This document shows positions 43,239 through 52,242 of a stretch of 64,000 nucleotides of DNA, one piece after another. Source of the stretch: Candidatus Jordarchaeales archaeon. Lineage in GTDB: Archaea; Asgardarchaeota; Jordiarchaeia; Jordiarchaeales; Freyrarchaeaceae. Made by a program: the position numbers and the translations under genes. The notes beneath the pieces are model-generated. The model was not told where the DNA came from and did not search any database. It saw only the letters and a list, made by a program, of their open reading frames with translations. The stretch covers positions 40,288 through 104,287 of the forward strand of contig JAWAHN010000002.1 in NCBI GenBank assembly GCA_038889235.1, given 5' to 3'. Numbering within the stretch: position 1 is the stretch's first letter; every line of letters begins with the position of its first letter.

Positions 43239-44414
43239 ATGAGTTCACCCGTCAGCATAAATTTTGAGCGAAGACTTGAAAAGATTAGAAGGAGGATGGA
43301 GGAGGAAGGCATTGACGTAATAGTTGGCACACGGCTCAGAACGCTGGGGTACGTTACTGGCGCCTTCATCCCATGGAGAAGTGCGGTCATAATACCCCTC
43401 CAAGGTGAACCTGAAATTTTCACGATACTCCTAGACGTTGAAAGAGTTAGAGATGATAGCTGGATCAAAAACGTTAAACCCTGGGGGCCAGCTGAAGGAA
43501 TGTACTTAGAACCACTAATCGCTGACTCGATTAAACGTTTGGGCTACGAAAAAGGCAGAATAGGTGTGGAGTACGGGCAGGAGTGGATTCTTGCATCGGG
43601 CCACATACTCGCCTCCGAGTACGACAACTTGAGGAAACTTCTTCCTGATGCCGAATTCAAAAACGCCACGCCACTAATAGATGAGTTAACCCTTTACAAG
43701 GAACCGGAGGAAATTAAGCTCCTTAGAAGAGCGTCGGAAATAACAGACGTCGGTCAACAGGCGGTTAGAGACTCACTTGAGGTCGGAATGACTGAAACCG
43801 AAGTTGCCGGGATAGCGGAGTACGCTATGCGAAAGGCTGGCAGCGACTGGGCTTGGACGTTAACAGGAGGGCAGGAAATAGCATCAGGGTATCGAACAGC
43901 GTACGCCCTTGGAGGGTGCACCCCTGCAACAGATAAGATAATACAGCCGGGGGACAACGTGCTCGTCGACCTTCACGCAATGTACCGCCTCTACTACGGA
44001 GACCTATCCCACAACTACATCATGGGCCGTCCATCAGAGGAACAGAGAAAACTGTCTGACGCATTTGTAGACATATCGTACACTGTAATAGATGAAATGC
44101 AGCCCGGTGTGAAAATAGGGGAGATTGCTAGGAAAGCCATTAGAGTCGCGGAAAAGCACGGCTATGCCAACAACGTCCTTTTCGGTTTTGGTCATGGAAT
44201 AGGGGGCATAGGAAACGAGTCATACCCTCTAATATTAGACATGGCACCTTGGAAAGATATGGTGCTCGAACCTGGCATGGTCGAGGTAGCGGCCGTGGTT
44301 CTAAATAAGCCTGGGGTTGGAGGCATGAGGCTCGAAGCACCTGTATGGATTAAAGAAGACGGGAACGAGGTTCTTCCAAAGACACCGATAGAACCAGATA
44401 TACTTGAAACGTGA
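43239..44414 (+). CDS. M24 metallopeptidase (Xaa-Pro aminopeptidase/creatinase-like)
   Basis: About 391 residues. The N-terminal creatinase-type domain (EGIDVIVGTRLRTLGYVTG) precedes a pita-bread domain carrying VDLHAMYRLYYGDLSH (two Asp metal ligands), FGFGHGIGG (His) and MRLEAPVWIKEDG (Glu). These fit a dinuclear metal Xaa-Pro dipeptidase/aminopeptidase. ATG 43239 is preferred because AAGGGG lies about nine bases upstream, whereas ATG 43230 abuts it. Confidence 0.85.
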   Translation: MSSPVSINFERRLEKIRRRMEEEGIDVIVGTRLRTLGYVTGAFIPWRSAVIIPLQGEPEIFTILLDVERVRDDSWIKNVKPWGPAEGMYLEPLIADSIKRLGYEKGRIGVEYGQEWILASGHILASEYDNLRKLLPDAEFKNATPLIDELTLYKEPEEIKLLRRASEITDVGQQAVRDSLEVGMTETEVAGIAEYAMRKAGSDWAWTLTGGQEIASGYRTAYALGGCTPATDKIIQPGDNVLVDLHAMYRLYYGDLSHNYIMGRPSEEQRKLSDAFVDISYTVIDEMQPGVKIGEIARKAIRVAEKHGYANNVLFGFGHGIGGIGNESYPLILDMAPWKDMVLEPGMVEVAAVVLNKPGVGGMRLEAPVWIKEDGNEVLPKTPIEPDILET

Positions 44415-44573
44415 ATAGTTACAGTTTAACCTTCTAATTTTTCATTTCTTATCGAGTGTGTTGCCTCCAAAGACTAAAACCCGTTTGCTAGAAAAACACG
44501 TTATTCATAAAAAAGTGAGGGCATTACTAGGGGCGGAGAAAAATAAAAAACCATTTTTTCTTAAATACTTGGT

Positions 44574-44638
44574 GGGCTCTGATGAAGAAGCTCGGACTCT
44601 GAACTCCCTGATGAGCTCACGCAGGCCTTGAAGAGCCC
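44574..44638 (+). ncRNA. C/D box sRNA with closing stem
   Basis: GGGCTC (44574-44579) and GAGCCC (44633-44638) form a perfect closing stem. Between them, in order, are C box CTGATGA (44579-44585), a 13-nt guide AGAAGCTCGGACT, D' box CTGA (44599-44602), five spacer bases, C' box CTGATGA (44608-44614), a guide GCTCACGCAGGCC and D-type box TTGA (44628-44631). The spacing is the classic archaeal one. I could not match either guide to a remembered rRNA site. It explains most of the 304-base gap between the M24 gene and the Cys-rich gene. Confidence 0.75.
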
Positions 44639-44718
44639 CTTAAATTTTTGCATCACGCTGTTTTTCTGCCTAACTCCATGTGTGGCATACTGCTGTACAC
44701 TGTTAGTGTAAAGCTAGG

Positions 44719-45045
44719 TCAGTAGTCCATTTCTTTTATCTTTTTGAGAACCCGCTGTTTGACTTTCGCTTTATCTAGTGATATTTCTTCTTCAAAAACA
44801 GCTTCTTCAATTTCTTCTTTGTGTTCCTTCTTGACAGTCAATCCGCACGTCAGGTCTTTTTGCAACTGTCCCTTAGCGCATATAGCGTACTTGCATGAAG
44901 GCCCTTGACATGGGTCCTCAGCCCATTGACACCAAATGACTTTCTTGTTTCCCGATTGAATTATCTTCATACTCTTGTTGGCACATTTGAAGAGCTTACA
45001 GAATGGCGTACATTTCTTTGCATTCGACAAATTCATTAGCCCCAA
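44719..45045 (-). CDS. Cys-rich small protein of unknown function
   Basis: A 108-residue protein with eight cysteines in its first ~70 residues (CTPFCKLFKC, then WCQWAEDPCQGPSCKYAICAKGQ and later C), and a charged helical tail. The number and grouping of cysteines suggest metal or iron-sulfur binding. I do not recognise the family. Start TTG 45045 has GAGGGC upstream; ATG 45036 is an equally possible start. It is followed downstream by the C/D sRNA on the other strand and preceded by ubiX. Confidence 0.65.
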   Translation of the reverse strand: MGLMNLSNAKKCTPFCKLFKCANKSMKIIQSGNKKVIWCQWAEDPCQGPSCKYAICAKGQLQKDLTCGLTVKKEHKEEIEEAVFEEEISLDKAKVKQRVLKKIKEMDY

Positions 45046-45126
45046 GGAAGCCCTCTTTCACAGGAAAATCGGAAATAAGAAAATTAAAAAAATTTACGAT
45101 CGACCCCCCCCACCTAAGAGAGACGA

Positions 45127-45702
45127 TCACTCTTCGCCCCCAGCTGCTTCGCCCTCCCATCTCCTGTACAAGTTATGCGGTATTTTTAGGGCGTCAAGTA
45201 TCTTGCCAACGATAAAGTTTGCTAGGTCATCAATGGTTTTTGGCTCATGGTAGAACGCCGGCATCGCTGGAAGGATTACCGCCCCAGCCACTTTAGTCCG
45301 CAACATGTTTTCTATGTGTACGAGGCTTAGTGGGGTTTCTCGAGGAACGAGTATCAAAGGCCTTCCCTCCGCGAGGGTGCAATCAGCAGCCCGTCTTATC
45401 AGCGTGTCCGCCTGCCCAGTGGCTATTGCTGCTAGCGTCGCCATGGAACAGGGAACGATCACCATAGCGTCAACCCGATACGAGCCGCTAGCTATAGGGG
45501 CAGTTAAGTCGTTGTTTTCAAAAACCCGCGTGGCTAGTTCGTAGAATTTTTTCTCGTTAAATCCGAGCTCAAATTTGATTACCTTCTTGGCTGCCTCTGA
45601 AACTACCAGAAACACTTCATCTCCTCTCTTCTTCAACTCCTCAAGAAGCTTGTAGGCGTATATGGCTCCGCTTGCTCCTGTAACTCCAACAATAATTCTC
45701 AC
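45127..45702 (-). CDS. ubiX: Flavin prenyltransferase, UbiX/Pad1 family
   Basis: A 191-residue flavoprotein: MRIIVGVTGASGAIYAYKLLEEL, VPCSMATLAAIATGQADTLI-type segment and LVPRETPLSLVHIENM with PAMPAFYH. This is UbiX, which prenylates FMN to make the cofactor of UbiD decarboxylases. No ubiD gene is within the window. It lies 19 bases downstream of moeA. Confidence 0.92.
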   Translation of the reverse strand: MRIIVGVTGASGAIYAYKLLEELKKRGDEVFLVVSEAAKKVIKFELGFNEKKFYELATRVFENNDLTAPIASGSYRVDAMVIVPCSMATLAAIATGQADTLIRRAADCTLAEGRPLILVPRETPLSLVHIENMLRTKVAGAVILPAMPAFYHEPKTIDDLANFIVGKILDALKIPHNLYRRWEGEAAGGEE

Positions 45703-45721
45703 GTGAACTCCCCCGCAACTT

Positions 45722-46966
45722 TTAGGGCTCCCAAGTCTGTCTGAACAACTTTACAGTGACTTCTTCTCCCTTATCTATGAAACTTCTGCTCGCCCTTATC
45801 TCTAAGTAACCGTGCGTCGAAGACAAAGTGGTTATAGCCTCCGACCCGGTTGGCACAGGGTAAACCCTTAACTCGCCGCACTCTAATACAACTTTCACAG
45901 GCTTGAACTCAAGCTTCCCCTCTTCAGAAAAAATTCTAACGCCTGCCTTCGCCTTAACAACGACTTCTTTGCGCGGAGGCAGGCGAGACCACTTCCTAAT
46001 GTACGGGTCAACTATGACGTAGTATGTTAGAAGGGCTGAGGTGGGGTAGCCGGGAAGCATAAAAATGGGCTTACCCTTACAAGCTGCTACGAGTGTGGGT
46101 TTTCCCGGCTTGATAGCCAGACCATGAATTATGAAGTCAAGGTCCTCTAATTCCATTAAGGCGGACGGAACAGTATCACCAGGTCCTTTTGACGTCCCAC
46201 CTGAAAAAACAACAACATCGCACGCCGCCAGTGCTTCTTTTAAAGCTTTTAAAAGAACGTCTTTGTCATCCCTCAAAATACCCATGTAGACAGGCTCTCC
46301 ACCAGAATCCTTAACAGCATTAACCAGCGTGACCGAATTAACATCATATATCTTTCCTACCCTCAGCTCCCCTCCTGGAGCAACTAGTTCGTCCCCCGTG
46401 CTTGCAACAGCGACTTTCAGCCTCCCGTAAACCCGTACCTTGCTAACCCCAGTAGCAGCTATCGCACCGGCATCCTGCGGAGCTAGAACTCTCCCTCTCT
46501 CAACTATAAGCGTCCCCTTCTTTATGTCTCCTCCCTCCTCCACAACGTTCTCCCCAGGTGTCACAGCCCTGTAAACCTCAACGTCCCCTCCTCTTTCAAC
46601 AGTGTATTCTACCATGACGACGGCATCCGCCCCTTCGGGCATCAAGGCTCCGGTAGCAACCTTCACGCACTCCCCGCTGCTAACTCGAGGAGCCTGCTCG
46701 TCTCCAGCCTTAACCTCGCCTACAAGCTTCAATGTTACAGGCTTCTCTTCTCCAGCGCTAAAAGTGTCCTTCGCCACAACAGCGTATCCATCCCTAGCCG
46801 CCCTCCTAAAGTGGGGTACGTTGATTGGAGCTCTAAAGTCCTCGGCTAAAACCCTCCCCACAGCCTCCCAGACACTGACCTCTATGACAGGAGGAGCAAC
46901 CTTTAGCTCGTCGAGTTTCGAGAAGACTTCCTCAAGCGTAGCTAGAGAATAAAACAGTTTCCTCAT
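45722..46966 (-). CDS. moeA: Molybdopterin molybdotransferase MoeA (copy 1)
   Basis: A 414-residue MoeA: FRRAARDGYAVVA at the N-terminus, ATGALMPEGADAVVMVE, FSGGTSKGPGD in the molybdopterin-binding fold and MLPGYPTSALLTY. It inserts Mo or W into adenylylated molybdopterin. Copy 2 is directly upstream; many archaea that use tungsten keep two MoeA paralogues. Confidence 0.93.
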   Translation of the reverse strand: MRKLFYSLATLEEVFSKLDELKVAPPVIEVSVWEAVGRVLAEDFRAPINVPHFRRAARDGYAVVAKDTFSAGEEKPVTLKLVGEVKAGDEQAPRVSSGECVKVATGALMPEGADAVVMVEYTVERGGDVEVYRAVTPGENVVEEGGDIKKGTLIVERGRVLAPQDAGAIAATGVSKVRVYGRLKVAVASTGDELVAPGGELRVGKIYDVNSVTLVNAVKDSGGEPVYMGILRDDKDVLLKALKEALAACDVVVFSGGTSKGPGDTVPSALMELEDLDFIIHGLAIKPGKPTLVAACKGKPIFMLPGYPTSALLTYYVIVDPYIRKWSRLPPRKEVVVKAKAGVRIFSEEGKLEFKPVKVVLECGELRVYPVPTGSEAITTLSSTHGYLEIRASRSFIDKGEEVTVKLFRQTWEP

Positions 46967-46978
46967 CTCTTAACCCTC

Positions 46979-48229
46979 CTAGAAAACGTGAGGGAACAGT
47001 TTAACCCTCACCTTCTCTCCCTCCTCTAACCCTTCAACGTCCTCGGGGATTTCGACCACACCGTCCGCCCTAGTCATGCTGCTCAGTACTCCTGAACCAG
47101 CAGTTCTCAACGGGACAGCCACAATCCCCCCCTCTCCCTCCTCAAGTTTAACTCTAAGAAAGTCCCGTCTACCAATAGTTGAGGGTACACGTCTGGCTAG
47201 GACAGCGTCGACGACAGGTCTTGGGTCAAGCACTCTTGCACCAAGCATTTTCCTAATTAGGGGGACCACTACACTCTCGAAAGCCACCATGGCAGCTACT
47301 GGGAATCCTGGAAGGCAGACAACTGGTTTATCTCCCACGAGGAACACCGCGGTTGGTCCTCCCGGCCTTATAGTTAACCCGTGCGCTACGATTTTTCCCC
47401 CAATTTCCGCGACAACTTCAGGGACGTAGTCGTACTTTCCTACAGATGTCCCACCCGAAATCACCGTTATGTCGTAGCTTAATGCCTTAGTTACGACGGC
47501 TTTTATTGCTTCCCGCTCGTCTGGCACAATTCCAAGATACACGGGTTCACCGCCGTAGATTTTAGTCATAGCCGCTAACATGTGCTCATTTGACGCCACA
47601 ACTTGCCCAACATCTGGCTCCTTGTCCGCATCGACGAGCTCGCTTCCCGTTGAGGCTATGGCGACCCTTGGCCTTGACGCAACGCTTACCTCTAAAACAC
47701 CGCATTGAAGTAGTAAACCTATCTCCTGAGGGCGTATAGCACTGCCGTCTGCAACCACGACGTCCCCAGCTTTTACATCCTCACCTCTACGTGATACGTT
47801 TTGAAAAGGAGCTACAGGCTTGTAAACTTTAACATAGCCATCATCCAACGACGCGTATTCAAGCATTACGACAGCGTTTGCTCCTCGAGGCATAGGGGCC
47901 CCCGTGGATATTTGAGCGGCTTCCCCTCGCCTAACCTCAATATCCGTTCTTCTTCCAACAACACACTCGCCAACCAGTCTTAGCCTTGCCGGATTTTCCT
48001 GGCTGCACTTGAATGTATCTTCAGCGACCACAGCGTACCCGTCCATCGCCGCCCTGTCAAAGTGTGGCACGTCGCGCTTAGCTCTTATATCGCCATAAGC
48101 AATTCGACCTAAAGCCGAAGTAGTCGGAATTTTTTCCGGACGAGTTCTTGGAAGAACTGGAAGGACGCTTTCTAAAACTTCCTTCAAAGACTTCCTCTCA
48201 TAAAACCCCTTCATTCTCACGTCCGACAC
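46979..48229 (-). CDS. moeA: Molybdopterin molybdotransferase MoeA (copy 2)
   Basis: A 416-residue MoeA with DRAAMDGYAVVAED, STGAPMPRGANAVVMLE, ISGGTSVGKYD and CLPGFPVAAMVAF. The tandem with copy 1 suggests metal-specific (Mo versus W) paralogues, which is inference. Its GTG start has GGAGGGG five bases upstream and overlaps the end of moaB by 32 bases. Confidence 0.93.
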   Translation of the reverse strand: MSDVRMKGFYERKSLKEVLESVLPVLPRTRPEKIPTTSALGRIAYGDIRAKRDVPHFDRAAMDGYAVVAEDTFKCSQENPARLRLVGECVVGRRTDIEVRRGEAAQISTGAPMPRGANAVVMLEYASLDDGYVKVYKPVAPFQNVSRRGEDVKAGDVVVADGSAIRPQEIGLLLQCGVLEVSVASRPRVAIASTGSELVDADKEPDVGQVVASNEHMLAAMTKIYGGEPVYLGIVPDEREAIKAVVTKALSYDITVISGGTSVGKYDYVPEVVAEIGGKIVAHGLTIRPGGPTAVFLVGDKPVVCLPGFPVAAMVAFESVVVPLIRKMLGARVLDPRPVVDAVLARRVPSTIGRRDFLRVKLEEGEGGIVAVPLRTAGSGVLSSMTRADGVVEIPEDVEGLEEGEKVRVKLFPHVF

Positions 48230-48770
48230 TCTGTCCCCCTCCTTCCTTTAAGTGAAAGACTATGTGCCCTATCTCTGGTAGGATGAGCCTGGTCAGAGCA
48301 ACATAGACCGCGTGGGGGGAGCCTGGAAGACAGAAAACCGGTATTCCCCTATATATCCCAGCTTCAGCTCGTGTGAGCATCGCGGCGGAGCCTATCTCCT
48401 TGTAACTCTCCAACCTTAGAAGCTCTCCGAATCCTGGGATCTTCTTTTCAAAAACTTGGACAAGTGCCTCCAGTGTTACGTCCCTTCTCGAAAGACCGGT
48501 GCCACCAGAAGTTACAATAACGTCCGCTCCGCTTTCCGCGGCTCTTCTGACCGCATCTAGTATTTTTTCGGCCTCGTCGGGGACAACCTCCCTGAAAAAG
48601 AGCTTGTGCCCTTCCTTCTCAACAAGCTCCTTAAACAAGGGAGTGGTCTCGTCACTACTACTCTTTCCTTCCCTTTCCTCCCTATACCGCGTGTCGCTCA
48701 CCACTATGAGAGCGAAGCGTAACGAAACCCTTCCCTTTCTGTGTTTGTGATGAGTTGGTTCAACCTTCAT
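48198..48770 (-). CDS. moaB: Molybdenum cofactor biosynthesis protein MoaB/MogA-like
   Basis: A 190-residue protein. LIVVSDTRYREEREGKSSSDE, VIVTSGGTGLSRRDVT and PGSPHAVY are typical. It adenylylates molybdopterin before metal insertion by MoeA; archaea use MoaB in this role. ATG 48770 lies behind GGAGG and overlaps the moaC end by 11 bases. Confidence 0.92.
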   Translation of the reverse strand: MKVEPTHHKHRKGRVSLRFALIVVSDTRYREEREGKSSSDETTPLFKELVEKEGHKLFFREVVPDEAEKILDAVRRAAESGADVIVTSGGTGLSRRDVTLEALVQVFEKKIPGFGELLRLESYKEIGSAAMLTRAEAGIYRGIPVFCLPGSPHAVYVALTRLILPEIGHIVFHLKEGGGQSVGRENEGVL

Positions 48771-49206
48771 TTTCCTCCTCCTTGACTTTGCTGACCACCC
48801 TAATTTCCTCTATCACAGTTTCAGGGTACTGTCCACGTTCGTCCTTTTCATATTGCTTACACATGTCCCAAATTGTGAGCAGAGCTATGGAAACAGCTGT
48901 TAAAGCCTCCATCTCGACACCTGTCTTCCCAACGGACCTAACTACGGCCCTAACCTCGACGAAGAAATCGCCCACCTCTACATTCACGTCCACGCTGGTT
49001 ATAGAGATATTATGGCAGAGAGGTATAAGCTCCGGCGTCTTCTTGGCCGCTAGGATACCAGCTAGCTGAGCTACAGTCACAACATCTCCCTTCTCTATCT
49101 TTCCCTCCAGTATCCTCCTGATGGTGTCAGGTTTAAGCCTTATCCTTCCTCTCGCTTCAGCCAATCTCAAGACGTCCTGCTTTTTTCCTACATCTACCAT
49201 TTTCAA
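48760..49206 (-). CDS. moaC: Cyclic pyranopterin monophosphate synthase MoaC
   Basis: A 148-residue MoaC: KGDVVTVAQLAGILAAKKTPELIPLCH-type core with the conserved LCHNI, VRSVGKTGVEMEALTAVS and IWDMCKQYEKDE. It makes cyclic pyranopterin monophosphate early in molybdopterin synthesis. TTG 49206 has GAGGTG seven bases upstream; ATG 49200 is the alternative. The partner moaA is not within the window. Confidence 0.93.
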   Translation of the reverse strand: MKMVDVGKKQDVLRLAEARGRIRLKPDTIRRILEGKIEKGDVVTVAQLAGILAAKKTPELIPLCHNISITSVDVNVEVGDFFVEVRAVVRSVGKTGVEMEALTAVSIALLTIWDMCKQYEKDERGQYPETVIEEIRVVSKVKEEENEG

Positions 49207-49302
49207 GAATCAACACCTCAGCTGAATGGAGAAACGGCAAGTTACATTTAAACTTAATTTCAAGCCATCTATAAAGCAGAGCAGCTAAAGCCGGTGAGCT
49301 TC

Positions 49303-50091
49303 TTGTTTGTCTTCCAATTTGTAAGCCTGAGCAGCCACGCGGGAAAGACCGCTGTAATAGTGCAGCTGATAAGGCTTTTCAAGGATAAAGGTTTGAGGGT
49401 CGGTGTTATCAAACACAGCCACAGCTACGACCTTGCCTTCGACTTGAAGAGCGCTGAGGATGCCAAAGACACCGTGAGGTTCGTTGAGGCTGGCTCAGAT
49501 GTAACCGTGGCGGTAACCGACAACGTAATGGTGGCGATCACGCATTCCGCAGGCCTTGAAAGAGCACTTGACACCATCCTAGGATTTGCAGACGTGGTTT
49601 TCGTGGAGGGGTTTAGGGGGGAAGAGCGTTACCCCCGGGTGGTTGTAGCGAAAGAGCTTGGCGACGTAGCCCCCCTCCTAACCAAGAACACCATAGCCAT
49701 TACTGGAGGAGTAACAGTGTCACGTTACAGGGAGCTCGCAGCTCTATACCCCTCCATAGCAATAGCTAGAAGTGCTGAGGAGCTAGCTAGCGTGCTCCAC
49801 TCTTATATCGTTGAGAAATTTGCAAAAATAGTTGGAGGGAAGAATTGTGGAGTTTGCGGCTACCGTAGCTGCGAGGAACTAGTAAGAGAACTAAAGCTCG
49901 GAAAAGCTAAACTGTCGGCGTGCCCTTGGGCATTTCCTAGAGTATCCGTACATTTGGACGGTAAGCCTTTACCGTTAAACCCGTTTGTTCAATCTATTAT
50001 AGAGAAAACCGTAAGAGGGATGTTAAGCGCCCTTAAGGGGGTCGGGAAGCCGAGCAAAATAGAGATTTTCATAAGTTCTCCCCCCGAGTGA
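49303..50091 (+). CDS. mobB: MobB-like GTPase with C-terminal four-Cys domain
   Basis: About 262 residues. The MobB domain carries HAGKTAVIVQLIRLF (P-loop with an unusual SLSSHAGKT sequence), VGVIKHSHSYD and VVFVEGFRG. After residue ~175 comes a CGVCGYRSCEELV...SACPW cluster with four cysteines, as in proteins that bind a [4Fe-4S] cluster. MobB promotes molybdopterin-guanine dinucleotide formation. TTG 49303 (GGTGAGC upstream) or GTG 49294 is the start. It diverges from moaC; truA overlaps its stop by four bases. Confidence 0.8.
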   Translation: MFVFQFVSLSSHAGKTAVIVQLIRLFKDKGLRVGVIKHSHSYDLAFDLKSAEDAKDTVRFVEAGSDVTVAVTDNVMVAITHSAGLERALDTILGFADVVFVEGFRGEERYPRVVVAKELGDVAPLLTKNTIAITGGVTVSRYRELAALYPSIAIARSAEELASVLHSYIVEKFAKIVGGKNCGVCGYRSCEELVRELKLGKAKLSACPWAFPRVSVHLDGKPLPLNPFVQSIIEKTVRGMLSALKGVGKPSKIEIFISSPPE

Positions 50092-50996
50092 AGACCACCC
50101 GCTTTTTCCATAGACGCTGTGTACGTTTTTCCAGGGGGCTTCCCGTTAAAGTTTCGGGGTGTCGTCCTTTGCGTTACGCTGTTAAGCTTGCTTACATAGG
50201 AACTAATTATTTTGGTTTTCAGCGTCAACCATCAAAAGTTACAGTTGAAAGCGTCCTTCTTGATGCCATGTGCAAAGCCGGCTTATTTACTAACCCCAAG
50301 GAAGCCAGATATTGCTCTGCTGGGCGAACAGACAGAGGGGTTCACGCTTTGAGCCAAGTAGTGGCGTTCAACTCAGAGGAGGATCTTTCTTTACAAAGAA
50401 TCAACGCGTTTCTTCCTGTGGACGTGCGCTGCTGGGCTTACGCCATGGTTCCTGAAAACTTTAACCCTCGAAGAGACGCCATACTGAGAACATACAGGTA
50501 CTATGCTGCCTGGAGGGGGGAAGATCTGGGGCTCATGAGGGAAGCAGCCTCACTGCTAGTTGGAACACATAACTTCAAAAACTTCTGTAAGTGCCGTAAA
50601 GGCGAGTCAACTGTTAGGACGTTGAGCAGCGTCAACGTGGAGTTACGAGAAGGCGTCCTGTGCTTCACTTTCTCAGCTAAAAGCTTCCTCTGGGGTATGG
50701 TTAGACGAATGGTTTCGGTCTTGCTCATGGTGGGCTCAGGGTTGAAGGACGTCGACTTCGTCGCTTCCCTACTTAACCCCGAATTTAAGCCGAGGGAGGG
50801 GGTTAAACCGGCAAACCCGGATGGGCTAATACTCTACGATATAAAATACCCGTTCGAGTTCACTGTCTGCGAGAAAAGCCGGATCTCCTTCATAAAATAC
50901 CTAAGAGAAAGATTTTACACCACGATAACGCTTTCATCGGTCTACCGTGCGTTGATTGAGGGTGTTTCGCCCACTAGCCAGTCATGGCTCTCTTAA
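50088..50996 (+). CDS. truA: tRNA pseudouridine synthase TruA
   Basis: A 302-residue TruA/Pus1-family enzyme: LAYIGTNYFGFQRQP, CSAGRTDRGVHALSQ with the catalytic Asp, and FLWGMVRRMVSVL. It modifies U38-U40 of tRNAs. The GTG start overlaps the mobB stop (GTGA). The first ~25 residues (basic, no family match) are extra. It converges on and overlaps rfcL by 23 bases. Confidence 0.92.
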   Translation: MKTTRFFHRRCVRFSRGLPVKVSGCRPLRYAVKLAYIGTNYFGFQRQPSKVTVESVLLDAMCKAGLFTNPKEARYCSAGRTDRGVHALSQVVAFNSEEDLSLQRINAFLPVDVRCWAYAMVPENFNPRRDAILRTYRYYAAWRGEDLGLMREAASLLVGTHNFKNFCKCRKGESTVRTLSSVNVELREGVLCFTFSAKSFLWGMVRRMVSVLLMVGSGLKDVDFVASLLNPEFKPREGVKPANPDGLILYDIKYPFEFTVCEKSRISFIKYLRERFYTTITLSSVYRALIEGVSPTSQSWLS

Positions 50997-52242
50997 TTTT
51001 TTCGACAACTTCCCTTGAAACAATCCCCTCGAGCGCCTCGGGCTCTATACCCAGCCACTTGATTAGTCTTGCCCCTTTTTCTGGGTCTGACTCCAGGATG
51101 ACCTTGAGGTAAGGTATGTACGATAGGATGGCTTCATTGGTCGAAATATGGCACTTCTTGCCTATTTTGCTCGCCAAATCTTCTAGCGCCCTCCTCTTGG
51201 TTTTAGCGGCGCTTAGCCCTTTAACCCAGCTTGGGAACTGGTACTTCGGCGCCCCCACCTTGCTTCCCTCCCTTGAAAGTGACACTCCAGCAGACATTAA
51301 AGTGAGCGCGTAGGACAACAAACCCCAATGTTGCCTATTCCTAATTCTGCCAAGGAACACGTCTGCCTTAGAAAGTGCGTCATATGCGTTTGCAAGCTCC
51401 CTCGGGGTCTGCATGTGTTGCCATGCGTTTTCGCATATCCACTGGATGAGCAGTTCATGGTCTACATCTGCCATTGACGCTGCCACACTAATTGCCTTCG
51501 CGCTTTTTCCGTAAAAAATGGCTTTAAGCGTGTCAAACACGCTTTTCTCTTGGTCTCTGGGGGAAAGTATCTCCACGTCCTCTACACTTATCCTACGCTT
51601 CCCCTCAGCCACCGCCTGAAGGTCGTTGATGGCAGCCCTTAAGTCCCCCTTTGCGTTCTCGGCTATCTTTCTAAGTGCCACAGGGTCGGCTTCTATACCT
51701 TCTTTTTCACATATTCTGGCTAAGACGCTTGTTATCACGTTTGATCTAATCCTGTCATATTTCACAAGCTCGCAATATTCCCTTATCGGGGCGAGTTTAG
51801 GATCCCACGCGTCGTTGGCAATGAGAATGACCGGGTAAATTGTCTTTTTCAAGATCTCTAGTATTCCACTTATTCCCCCTTTATCCTCGCTTCCACTTAT
51901 CCCATCAACCTCATCTATCAGTATGATCCTTCTCTCCTTACTGACCAGGGATGAGAAAGAAGAAGCCACCCCAACAGTCCTCTGGATGTCCTCCAAAGTT
52001 CTCTTGTCGCTTGCGTTAACCTCTATCAAGTCGTAGCCCAGCTCATTGGCGGCAGCGTAGACCGAGGCGGTTTTTCCAACGCCAGCTGGTCCCCATAGTA
52101 GGAGCGCTCTGGGGGTCTGATCAGCCCTCCAGTTTGCAATGAACTGAGCAACTCTTTCAGCTGCCCTTCTATTTTCAACTATCTCGCTCACTTTTTTCGG
52201 AGCATACTTCTCTACCCACAGCACCCTGGACACACTTTTCAC
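50974..52242 (-). CDS. rfcL: Replication factor C large subunit
   Basis: A 422-residue AAA+ clamp-loader subunit: [16 protein letters not shown], Walker [10 protein letters not shown], Walker B IDEVDGI, and helical collar. It loads PCNA with the small subunits. It ends [21 protein letters not shown] and shows no obvious PIP box (Qxxhxxff) at the C-terminus, in contrast to many archaeal RfcL proteins. The GTG/TTG-type start overlaps the rfcS stop by four bases. Confidence 0.93.
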   Translation of the reverse strand: MKSVSRVLWVEKYAPKKVSEIVENRRAAERVAQFIANWRADQTPRALLLWGPAGVGKTASVYAAANELGYDLIEVNASDKRTLEDIQRTVGVASSFSSLVSKERRIILIDEVDGISGSEDKGGISGILEILKKTIYPVILIANDAWDPKLAPIREYCELVKYDRIRSNVITSVLARICEKEGIEADPVALRKIAENAKGDLRAAINDLQAVAEGKRRISVEDVEILSPRDQEKSVFDTLKAIFYGKSAKAISVAASMADVDHELLIQWICENAWQHMQTPRELANAYDALSKADVFLGRIRNRQHWGLLSYALTLMSAGVSLSREGSKVGAPKYQFPSWVKGLSAAKTKRRALEDLASKIGKKCHISTNEAILSYIPYLKVILESDPEKGARLIKWLGIEPEALEGIVSREVVEKIKRAMTG

